This document shows, one piece after another, positions 46,127 through 53,504 of a stretch of DNA of 64,000 nt. The notes below the pieces were generated by a model that did not search any database, was not told the origin of the DNA, and saw only the letters and a list, made by a program, of their open reading frames with translations. A program made the position numbers and the translations under genes. This stretch comes from Adhaeribacter soli (lineage in GTDB: Bacteria > Bacteroidota > Bacteroidia > Cytophagales > Hymenobacteraceae), in NCBI RefSeq assembly GCF_008727925.1, contig NZ_VTWT01000009.1:1-64000 (forward strand), read 5' to 3'. The number at the start of each line of letters is the position of its first letter. The stretch's first letter is position 1.

Positions 46127-47197
46127 ATGAGAAAAGAATCTTTCGAATTTTTAGAGAAATATTTAAATAACGCCTCTCCTACCGGTTTCGAAGCGGAAGG
46201 TCAGAAACTGTGGCTCGAATACCTTAAACCATACATCGACGAATATTTTGTAGACACCTACGGCACCGTGGTTGGGGTAATTAACCCGGAAGCAGAATAC
46301 AAAGTGGTAATAGAAGCGCACGCCGACGAGATTTCGTGGTTTGTGAATTACATTACCGACCAGGGCTACATTTACGTGCGCCGCAACGGCGGTTCCGATG
46401 CCCTGATCGCCCCAAGCATGCGCGTAAACTTCCACACGCGCAAAGGTTTGGTAAAAGGCGTTTTCGGCTGGCCCGCCATTCACGTGCGCAAAGTGGAAAA
46501 CGACAAAGCCCCTACCATTGAAAACATCTTCATCGATTGCGGTGCCAGCTCCAAAGCCGAAGTAGAAGAAATGGGCATCCATGTGGGCACGGTAGTTACT
46601 TTCACCGACGAAATGATGGTGATGAACGATAAGTATTACGTGGGCCGCGCCCTGGACAACCGCATCGGTGGTTTCATGATTGCCGAAGTTGCCAGAATGC
46701 TACATGAAAACAAGAAAAAACTACCCTTCGGTCTTTACATCGTGAACGCTGTTCAGGAAGAAATCGGTTTGCGCGGCGCGGAAATGATCGCCCACCGCAT
46801 TAAGCCGGACGTAGCCATCATTACCGACGTTTGCCACGACACGCAAAGCCCTATGTACGAGAAAAAGACCAACGGCGACCAGCATTGCGGCAAAGGCCCT
46901 GTTTTAACCTACGGCCCGGCCGTGCAAAACAACCTGCTGCAAATGATCATTGATACGGCTCAGAAAAAGGAAATCCCGTTCCAAAGAGCTGCCGCTACCC
47001 GCGCCACCGGCACCGATACCGATGCTTTCGCTTATTCTTCTGAAGGTGTTGCTTCCGCTTTAATTTCCCTTCCGCTGAAGTACATGCATACTACCGTAGA
47101 AACGGTGCATAAAGAAGACGTGCAAAACGTAATTAAGCTGATGTACGAGTTCGTGATTCAGCTGGAAGCCGGCCACGATTTCCGGTATCTGAAGTAA
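46127..47197 (+). CDS. M42 family metallopeptidase
   Basis: This 356-residue cytosolic aminopeptidase has metal and catalytic sites typical of M42: EAHADEISW, GRALDNRIGG, VQEEIGLRGA, ITDVCHDTQSP and KYMHTTVETVHKEDV. These cover the two-zinc ligands and the general-base Glu. M42 enzymes form large complexes that trim peptides from the N-terminus; some relatives are cellulases/endoglucanases, but the peptidase is the safe call. Length is typical. Confidence 0.93.
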   Translation: MRKESFEFLEKYLNNASPTGFEAEGQKLWLEYLKPYIDEYFVDTYGTVVGVINPEAEYKVVIEAHADEISWFVNYITDQGYIYVRRNGGSDALIAPSMRVNFHTRKGLVKGVFGWPAIHVRKVENDKAPTIENIFIDCGASSKAEVEEMGIHVGTVVTFTDEMMVMNDKYYVGRALDNRIGGFMIAEVARMLHENKKKLPFGLYIVNAVQEEIGLRGAEMIAHRIKPDVAIITDVCHDTQSPMYEKKTNGDQHCGKGPVLTYGPAVQNNLLQMIIDTAQKKEIPFQRAAATRATGTDTDAFAYSSEGVASALISLPLKYMHTTVETVHKEDVQNVIKLMYEFVIQLEAGHDFRYLK

Positions 47198-47207
47198 CCC
47201 CACCCAA

Positions 47208-47230
47208 CCCTCCCCTAATTCAGGGGAGGG
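47208..47230 (+). terminator. Terminator after the M42 gene
   Basis: Nine-base arms CCCTCCCCT/AGGGGAGGG with a 5-nt loop precede CTTTTTTT. It starts 11 bases after the stop codon. Confidence 0.85.
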
Positions 47231-47260
47231 CTTTTTTTATTGCATTCTCTTGGCTTTCAA

Positions 47261-47361
47261 CCGTCATCTCGACGTCAGGAGAGATCCCCTGAATAAAGTA
47301 GTGAAGCCAGAATAAAAGGTAATACCAACTTGATGAGATCTCTCACTCCGTTCGAGATGAC
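47261..47361. repeat. GTCATCTCGA element, copy 2 with inverted core
   Basis: The left end CGTCATCTCGACGTCAGGAG matches the 9.2 kb copy in orientation, and the right end TTCGAGATGAC closes imperfect terminal repeats. The core reads AATAAAAGGTAATACCAACTTGAT, the reverse complement of the core at 9197-9320. The rest of the 47198-47529 gap shows no gene; 47455-47520 has repeated AATCGTA-like words. Confidence 0.7.
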
Positions 47362-47529
47362 AAGCATTGGGAAAGAAACATTCGTCTAAATTTGTAGCAT
47401 AGTCTTTCCCTTGGTCTGTGAGGCACAAACCAGAGCATCACTGTTCGTTTTACATGGTATAGTTTTACCAACAAAACTCCATACCGGAAAATCGTAGATC
47501 GTAAATCCAAAATCGTAAATCAAAACCTA

Positions 47530-48312
47530 GTGCCTCACTTCACAGACCAGCTTCAAAACAGTATCTTTTTACCGGAAAAACCCAGACGGATCGTTTCGCT
47601 CGTGCCTTCGCAAACGGAACTGCTTTTTGATCTGGGGCTGGAAGAGGAAGTGGTGGGCATTACCAAATTCTGCATTCATCCGGCCGAAAAAGTAAAAACC
47701 AAAACGAAGATCGGCGGCACCAAGAATTTCAACTTCGAAGCAATCGATGCGCTGCAGCCTGATCTAATCATTGGCAACAAAGAAGAAAACTACCAGGAAG
47801 GCATAGAAAAACTGGCTCAAAAGTACCCGGTCTGGATGAGCGATATTTTCACCCTGGAAGATGCGCTGGATATGATCCGGAAAGTGGGTGAACTCACCGG
47901 AATGGCTCAAAATGCTTTAGAAATTGTCGGGAAAATTGCAGCCAGATTTGCCAGTCTGTTGAAGCCTGAATCGGAGCTTACTGCAGCCTATTTCATCTGG
48001 AAAAATCCGTATATGGTCGTTGGCAACAACACCTTTATCGATGATATGCTTCAGCGTTGCGGTTTCCGGAATGTGTTTGAAAACGAAACGCGGTATCCGG
48101 AAATCAGTATCGAAATGCTGCAAAAAAGTAAACCGGAAGTAATTTTGCTTTCTTCCGAACCCTACCCTTTCAAAGAAAAACACCTGCAGGAATTTCAGGA
48201 AATGCTGCCTGAAGCAAAGATCATGATCGCGGACGGGGAAATGTTCAGCTGGTACGGCAGCCGCTTATTGCAAGCTCCCGCGTATCTTCAGAAATTACTT
48301 TCCGAAATCTGA
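47530..48312 (+). CDS. Helical-backbone metal/cobalamin receptor (BtuF-like), no signal peptide
   Basis: This 260-residue protein starts at GTG (47530) and begins MPHFTDQLQNSIFLPEKPRRIVSLVPSQTE when split into blocks. It shows the BtuF-type features RIVSLVPSQTELLFDLGL, DLIIGNKEENY, VVGNNTFIDDML and PEVILLSSEPYPF. BtuF and related proteins bind cobalamin or metal chelates for ABC importers in the periplasm. This one has no signal peptide or lipobox, so if it binds corrinoid it may act in the cytoplasm. No permease or ATPase gene is adjacent. Confidence 0.85.
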   Translation: MPHFTDQLQNSIFLPEKPRRIVSLVPSQTELLFDLGLEEEVVGITKFCIHPAEKVKTKTKIGGTKNFNFEAIDALQPDLIIGNKEENYQEGIEKLAQKYPVWMSDIFTLEDALDMIRKVGELTGMAQNALEIVGKIAARFASLLKPESELTAAYFIWKNPYMVVGNNTFIDDMLQRCGFRNVFENETRYPEISIEMLQKSKPEVILLSSEPYPFKEKHLQEFQEMLPEAKIMIADGEMFSWYGSRLLQAPAYLQKLLSEI

Positions 48313-48339
48313 ATAAAGCTTTGCAGGTCTTTGTCTCTC

Positions 48340-48776
48340 TTAAATGCAAGGCCATATCATTCTTAAGTGCTGGTTCAAGTTTAAGCGAAGCGGGAACTTG
48401 GACCTACAAATGATCTGAAGTTTTCAACTTCAGTGAGGCAACAGCCTCAGAAATGGCTTCCGAAAATAATTTGAACTAAATAGTATCCCGTCAGAATTAA
48501 AATATACAGAATGAAACACCTCTTGAGGGTAGAGTCGTTTCACTCCCAAAACTCTCCCCTTGAGGACAAGCCCCAACGGGAGTTTTGAGCTTGCGAGCAT
48601 AGCTCACAGAGAGGTGTTAATTACCGGTTGCTCCTTGCAGAGACAGTACCATTTGAGGCTACCCCCTCACTGAAGTTATAAACTTCAGATTATTGATAGG
48701 TCCAAGTTCCCGCTTCGCTCAAACTTGAACCAGTATTTCTTGAAATGAAATAGCCCTATCTCCAAAGAAAACTTTC
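48340..48776. repeat. Composite stem-loop repeat with two inverted modules
   Basis: The module at 48368-48438 is the reverse complement, with few changes, of 48665-48735 (CCTCACTGAAGTT..., CCGCTTCGCTCAAACTTGAACCAG). Both match the module at 12161-12231. Ends GCAAGGCCATATCATTC and GAAATGAAATAGCCCTATC resemble diverged forms of the 16-bp termini at 12062 and 12254. A further hairpin-rich stretch (48530-48620) lies between. No gene is supportable in the 48313-48782 gap. Confidence 0.7.
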
Positions 48777-48782
48777 TTCCAG

Positions 48783-50054
48783 CTAAACTTCCGCTATCAC
48801 AAATCCAACCTTCCTAAGTTCCTTCCAAAACTTCGGATAAGATTTTCGCACTACTTCCGGATCTTCAATTTCAATTTCCTGAAGCAAAGCCAGCGGCGCA
48901 AAAGCCATTGCCATCCGGTGATCGTGATAAGTTTTGATCTGATTTTTTGAATTTGAAAGAGGATGGGATTCGAACCCTTCACCCTTAAAATTGCTAGCGT
49001 TTTTCACTAAAAAAGCACCGGGCTTGATTTCCGTTAAAGCCACGCCGAATTTTGTAAGTTCCGTTTGCAAAGCCGCAATACGGTCAGTTTCCTTAATCCG
49101 CAAACTCTCCAGGCCGGTCATTTCAAGTTCCACGTTTTTAGTGGCTGCCAGCACGGCAAAGGTTTGCGCCAGATCCGGAATATCGGAAAAATCTATAGCC
49201 GTTTTTTCTTCCGGTTCAGCAGTTTTCGTAAGCAGCGCGCCTTCCGGCAGAAAGGTGGTTTTTACGCCGAACCTTTTCATTAATTCTGCTACTCTGCTAT
49301 CACCTTGCAGGGAATTTCCCTTTAAGCCTAAGAGCAAAATTTCAGCCTCTTTGGCAAAGGCCGCAATGCTGTACCAGTAACTCGCCGCCGACCAGTCTGC
49401 TTCCACTGCAAATGCGCCACCTGCATAATTCTGCTTCTCCACTTCGATGCGCTTTCCGGCAAAAGCAGCTTTCACACCAAACTCCCGCATCAAAGCCAGA
49501 GTCATTTCGATGTAAGGCCGGGAAGCAATTTTTCCTTCCAGCTCCAATTCTAACCCGGCGGGAAGCGCCGGAGCGCAAAGCAGCAAGGCCGAAATATACT
49601 GGCTACTCACATCGCCGAGAAGTTTTACCTTTGCCTTACCGGAAAACCTTGGCTTGAAGCTTAGAATTTCCAACGGTGGGAAGCCTTCTTTATCCAGGTA
49701 ATTAATTTCAGCACCTAACTCCCGCAAGGCTTCCACCAGAATACCAATTGGCCGCTGGCACATGCGTTCGGTTCCGGTTAAAATTTTGGATTGGTTTGTC
49801 AGACTGAAATAGGCCGTAAGAAAACGCATTACCGTACCGGCATCTTCGGCATTAATTTTCTTTTCCGGAGCATGTAGCAGGCGTTGCAGCAAAACGGTAT
49901 CGTTGGCATCGGAAAGGTTATGCAGCGTGATTTTTTTCTGGCTTAATGCCTGAATTAAAAGGGCGCGGTTGCTTTCACTTTTGGAGGCCGGAAGCTGTAC
50001 CTTGCCGCGCAAAATGCCGGTCGGGTGATAAAGTTTGATACCGTTTGCGCTCAT
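48783..50054 (-). CDS. aroA: 3-phosphoshikimate 1-carboxyvinyltransferase (EPSP synthase)
   Basis: This 423-residue enzyme joins phosphoenolpyruvate to shikimate-3-phosphate. I start it at the ATG at 50054 (MSANGIKLYHPTGI); the frame is open to 50147, but that part lies in aroB and is not conserved-looking. Substrate-binding blocks are LPASKSESNRALLIQAL, AGTVMRFLTAYF, GDVSSQYISALL and DHRMAMAFAPLAL. The ATG overlaps the aroB TGA as ATGA, so the two are translationally coupled. Confidence 0.94.
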   Translation of the reverse strand: MSANGIKLYHPTGILRGKVQLPASKSESNRALLIQALSQKKITLHNLSDANDTVLLQRLLHAPEKKINAEDAGTVMRFLTAYFSLTNQSKILTGTERMCQRPIGILVEALRELGAEINYLDKEGFPPLEILSFKPRFSGKAKVKLLGDVSSQYISALLLCAPALPAGLELELEGKIASRPYIEMTLALMREFGVKAAFAGKRIEVEKQNYAGGAFAVEADWSAASYWYSIAAFAKEAEILLLGLKGNSLQGDSRVAELMKRFGVKTTFLPEGALLTKTAEPEEKTAIDFSDIPDLAQTFAVLAATKNVELEMTGLESLRIKETDRIAALQTELTKFGVALTEIKPGAFLVKNASNFKGEGFESHPLSNSKNQIKTYHDHRMAMAFAPLALLQEIEIEDPEVVRKSYPKFWKELRKVGFVIAEV

Positions 50055-51085
50055 ACGATCTGGTAATATTGCAGCGAACGCTCCACTTCCGCTACCGTAA
50101 CGGGCTGGTCGTAAACGGCCTTGCCGATGCCTTCCAGCAACACGCAATTGATAACCGCATTCCGGTTTTTCTTGTCTTGCTGCAGGTACGGCAAAATACC
50201 AGCAATATCTTCTGGCTTAAGCTTCACCTTCTCATAAACCATAGCCATAAACGTTTCAATCCGGCTTAGTTCGGCTTGGCTCAGCAAACCTTTTTGCTCG
50301 GACAAATAACTTTCGCAAACCAGACCCACTGCAATGGCTTCACCGTGCAGGAGCTCCCGCCCCAGTTGCGTTAGAAAATAACTTTCCACCGCGTGGCCTA
50401 CCGTATGCCCGAAATTCAAAATTTTGCGCACTCCTTTTTCCAGCGGATCAGCTTTTACTATTTTGCTTTTTACTTCTACCGATTCCGGAATCAGTTTCTG
50501 CCAGTCGGCAGCCAAAAAACCGACCAGGCGCTGGGTTTCAAAAGCCGCGGCATCGGCAATGAGCCAATGTTTAATTACTTCCGCGTACCCCGATTTTATT
50601 TGTCGTGCCGGTAGCGTTTCCAAAAATAACGAATGAATGAAAACAGCCCTAGGTTCCTGAAAAACGCCTAACTGGTTCTTGAAACCCAGAAAATCGATCC
50701 CGGTTTTGCCGCCTACGCTCGCATCTACCATCGCCAGTAACGTAGTGGGCACATTCACAAACGTAATTCCTCGTTTATAAAGGGCCGCACAAAAACCGCC
50801 CATATCTCCGATTACGCCCCCTCCCAAATTTACTACTACGCCCCAACGGTCGAAAGCCTTTTCGGTCAGGAATTGCCAGATGGTTTCGGAAGTACCTAAG
50901 GTTTTATTTGCTTCGCCGGAAGGAATTTGCAGCAAATGGTGCTCCGGTAAAGCCTTTTTTAGAATCGGATAGCAATCGCGCCGGGTATTTTCATCTACCA
51001 GAATTAATATTTGGCTGAAAGCTCTGCTCCGTAAAAATTCCTGAAGTTCAGGTAAAGCTTCCGGACTGAAGAAAATGTTTTCCAT
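50051..51085 (-). CDS. aroB: 3-dehydroquinate synthase
   Basis: This 344-residue NAD- and metal-dependent enzyme turns DAHP into 3-dehydroquinate, the second step of the shikimate pathway. Clear motifs are NLGGGVIGDMGGFCAA, NVPTTLLAMVDASVGGKTGID, GYAEVIKHWLI and FGHTVGHAVES, which hold the metal-binding Glu and His residues. It precedes aroA in an ATGA overlap. The upstream gap holds a paired-hairpin repeat. Confidence 0.95.
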   Translation of the reverse strand: MENIFFSPEALPELQEFLRSRAFSQILILVDENTRRDCYPILKKALPEHHLLQIPSGEANKTLGTSETIWQFLTEKAFDRWGVVVNLGGGVIGDMGGFCAALYKRGITFVNVPTTLLAMVDASVGGKTGIDFLGFKNQLGVFQEPRAVFIHSLFLETLPARQIKSGYAEVIKHWLIADAAAFETQRLVGFLAADWQKLIPESVEVKSKIVKADPLEKGVRKILNFGHTVGHAVESYFLTQLGRELLHGEAIAVGLVCESYLSEQKGLLSQAELSRIETFMAMVYEKVKLKPEDIAGILPYLQQDKKNRNAVINCVLLEGIGKAVYDQPVTVAEVERSLQYYQIV

Positions 51086-51170
51086 AAGGCCGAAATTACG
51101 AAAATTGTCAGAATCAGGGTTTATGGGCAGCTCTCCACCTTTTCAATGTAGTTAACTTTCTGCCAGAATT

Positions 51171-51308
51171 CCGTTGACTGAAGTCAACGGCAATGGATAG
51201 TTTATAGTAGTACAGGTAGATAAGCAGCTTAAGTTTAGAATTGCCAATGTAAAAACAACTCCTACTCCAAATCAATTTTTATCTATTGCCGTTGACTTCA
51301 GTCAACGG
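51171..51308. repeat. Paired-hairpin element between aroB and a DinB-like gene
   Basis: CCGTTGACTGAAGTCAACGG (51171-51190) is itself a hairpin and is repeated in inverted form at 51289-51308. The extended arms 51171-51199 and 51280-51308 agree at 28 of 29 positions. The right arm ends two bases before the stop codon of the DinB-like gene, so it probably ends that transcript. Related sequence occurs at 61-95. Confidence 0.75.
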
Positions 51309-51310
51309 AT

Positions 51311-51874
51311 TTAAGCCGCCGCTCTCCTACCAGAATTTACTTCCGCAAATATGCGCTGCAGCTGCATAAAATGCCGTTGCTGGTGCAGGACCATGAACAG
51401 CAGCGTTTCCCCGATATTCATTTTCAGTAGGCGGAAGAACTCCACCGGAACGGCTCTTTTAGCTAAATTGACTTTTGCAGCGTTCTTTAATAGCGTTAAT
51501 AACTCCTGCTGGTTTTTCAGAAACTCATCCACTACCAAAGTTTGTAAAACCGAACCTTGCGGATTCATTTTCTTCAGGGTTTTCTGCTTTTGGGTATTCT
51601 TCGGAGAGATCATTTCTACCGACTTTTTCCCGAGCCAGGTAAGCGTAATTTCCGGAGCAGGATTTACCGTTAAGTTGTTGGCAATGGCTTTTGCAAGGGC
51701 AGGATTGTAGTAAGCGGAATAGCGGTTCAGGTGCTCCAGACATTCCAGTAAACTCCAGCCGCCGTTGGCCGGACGCTGGTTCAGTTTTTCGGCGGGCAGC
51801 TTTTTTACTTCGTCTTTTACAAACTGCACAAGGCTTTGTACTTCCCGGGTTAATTGCTCTAAAGTTGGATTCAT
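51311..51874 (-). CDS. DinB/DUF1569-like four-helix protein
   Basis: This 187-residue protein looks like a DinB-superfamily bundle: LNQRPANGGWSLLECLEHLNRYSAYYNPAL, then KNMIGETLLFMVLHQQRHFMQLQRIF-like ends (seen as MNIGETLLFMVLHQQRHF). The His in LEHLNRY and the HQQRHF His are the likely metal ligands. Members include thiol-dependent metalloenzymes such as bacillithiol transferases, but many have no known role. It lies in the same direction as the Crp-like gene, 124 bp away. Confidence 0.78.
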   Translation of the reverse strand: MNPTLEQLTREVQSLVQFVKDEVKKLPAEKLNQRPANGGWSLLECLEHLNRYSAYYNPALAKAIANNLTVNPAPEITLTWLGKKSVEMISPKNTQKQKTLKKMNPQGSVLQTLVVDEFLKNQQELLTLLKNAAKVNLAKRAVPVEFFRLLKMNIGETLLFMVLHQQRHFMQLQRIFAEVNSGRRAAA

Positions 51875-51998
51875 AACGCTTCTTTTTTTAACAAAGGTAC
51901 AGCAGCCCGTGGCCGCAAAACCTTGACGGGAATCAAGATTTTTGCAAAATAATCCGACAGCTGCAGCCGATGGCAGTACATTCCGGTAAACGGGAAAA

Positions 51999-52583
51999 CT
52001 ACTTCTCTAATTTAGCTACGGAAGTGGCTTTCAGGCGGCTCAGCGTTTCGGGCTCCATTTTCAGGTAAGAGGCCACGTACCGTTGGGGTATTAATTGCAA
52101 TAACTTCGGACTACGTTTTAATAACCGTTCGTAGCGTTCCTGGTTCGAAGCAAGATGCAATTCTACTTCCCGCTCCATCATGCCCAAAAGCGCGGCTTGC
52201 GTAAGCTGGTACCACACATCTTTGAATTTCGGCAGCGTTTCCAGCAGGTTTTTCCAGTCGGAATAATTCAGGGAAAGGAGCTCGGTTTTCTTGATGGCCT
52301 GCACGTAAAACTCCGATGGCTTGCCGGTAATAAAGGAAGGATAGGCAATTAAAATGGTACCGGGATAACCAAAACCTACACAAATTTCCTTGCCTTTGTC
52401 GAGGTAATGAATGGTTTGGGTGCCTTCCAGTACAAAATGTACCTGGGTTTCCACTTCGCCGGCCCGTACCATGAATTCGCCCCGGTTAAAGGTTTGCCGC
52501 CGGTTCCAGACGCTGGTAATTTGTTCCAGTTCGGAAGCGGTGAATGGGGCGAGGTTGGAGAGGAAATTGATTAAGGGTTCCAA
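51999..52583 (-). CDS. Crp/Fnr family transcriptional regulator
   Basis: This 194-residue regulator has a cyclic-nucleotide-binding-type beta roll (about residues 15-125: RQTFNRGEFMVRAGEVETQVHFVLEG) and a C-terminal winged helix (LLQLIPQRYVASYLKMEPETLSRLK). The phosphate-binding motif of true cAMP receptors is not obvious, as in many Bacteroidota members. Its start overlaps the TonB-like gene end by 13 bp, so the two are coupled. Its targets are unknown. Confidence 0.92.
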   Translation of the reverse strand: MEPLINFLSNLAPFTASELEQITSVWNRRQTFNRGEFMVRAGEVETQVHFVLEGTQTIHYLDKGKEICVGFGYPGTILIAYPSFITGKPSEFYVQAIKKTELLSLNYSDWKNLLETLPKFKDVWYQLTQAALLGMMEREVELHLASNQERYERLLKRSPKLLQLIPQRYVASYLKMEPETLSRLKATSVAKLEK

Positions 52584-53347
52584 AAATAAGATGGATTGGA
52601 GGTTTTTCTACTAAATTGGATTGGTAAGATATATCTTACTTTTACTCTTTTCCCATTTTGAATCCCGGGATTAAACTTTAATAAATTAGCTAATCTCAGA
52701 GCTTCTTTATCAGCATAGGTATTTAATCCTTTTAAAATTACTGGTTCTTTTACTTTTCCATTCTCATCTACAATAAATTGAATAATTACAGTACCTTGAT
52801 AAGTAAGAAGAATTTGAGAGTAATTAATTTTCTGGTCAAAAAAAATTTTCAAACCTGTAGCGCCACCTTCTTTAAATTCAGGCATTGTTTCCACAAAATC
52901 ATAAACCTTTTCCGAATTAAAATTATTTTCAGATGATTTTTTAATAACTGGTGTTACAAAACCTAATAATGCAGGCGGCTGATTGGATTTGCAGGAATTA
53001 TTAGGTGGCTTGCTAGTTATCGATTTGTTTGTCTGGGCATCAGCCTCTTTGCTCAAAAAGCTTAACCCTAACAGCACAAATACCGAACTAAAAACCCGCC
53101 TGAATGAAAATCTGTTCTGCACCGGCTGCTCCAACTGATATTCATAAAACCTGCCGCAAACTTTCCCCTCCTGCTTTGCCAATATTTCCCGAATTTCAGC
53201 ATCCGTTTTTTGGGTAAAATCTACTACTGTTTTCTGACAGCTGCCACAAAACCTCCCTTGCGCACACGGCGACATTTTATTCCAATCCTTCGGACAATTG
53301 AAGGAAAGGCTGGGCTTTAGAAAATTTTCGGAATGGTTTGCCATCAA
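52571..53347 (-). CDS. TonB-like energy transducer with N-terminal Cys cluster
   Basis: This 258-residue protein has Cys18, Cys28, Cys34 and Cys37 in an N-terminal cytosolic-looking part (FNCPKDWNKMSPC..., FCGSCQKTVVDFT), suggesting a metal- or redox-binding knuckle. A hydrophobic segment follows at about residues 80-106, then a linker and a C-terminal TonB domain (IVDENGKVKEPVILKG-like, ADKEALRLANLLKFNPG, VRYILPIQFSRK). A second Met at residue 2 could be the start. TonB proteins pass inner-membrane energy to outer-membrane receptors; the Cys part may tune this. ExbB/ExbD are not nearby. Confidence 0.88.
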   Translation of the reverse strand: MMANHSENFLKPSLSFNCPKDWNKMSPCAQGRFCGSCQKTVVDFTQKTDAEIREILAKQEGKVCGRFYEYQLEQPVQNRFSFRRVFSSVFVLLGLSFLSKEADAQTNKSITSKPPNNSCKSNQPPALLGFVTPVIKKSSENNFNSEKVYDFVETMPEFKEGGATGLKIFFDQKINYSQILLTYQGTVIIQFIVDENGKVKEPVILKGLNTYADKEALRLANLLKFNPGIQNGKRVKVRYILPIQFSRKTSNPSYFWNP

Positions 53348-53504
53348 TCACCACTTTAAACGCTACCCAAATTAAGCAAAAAACCCGAAACTAACACAAC
53401 TCTTCGCGGTTGCTATGTAAAGCCCGACTGTTTATTCCGCTATACCTTTTCGCCCGAAAACCGTAGCCTTCTGGAACACAAATCAGGCGGTAGCAAATTA
53501 CTGA

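Noticed and set aside
50055-50147. Longer aroA start
   Set aside because: The extra 31 residues are an out-of-frame reading of aroB; the ATGA overlap at 50051-50054 gives the natural start.
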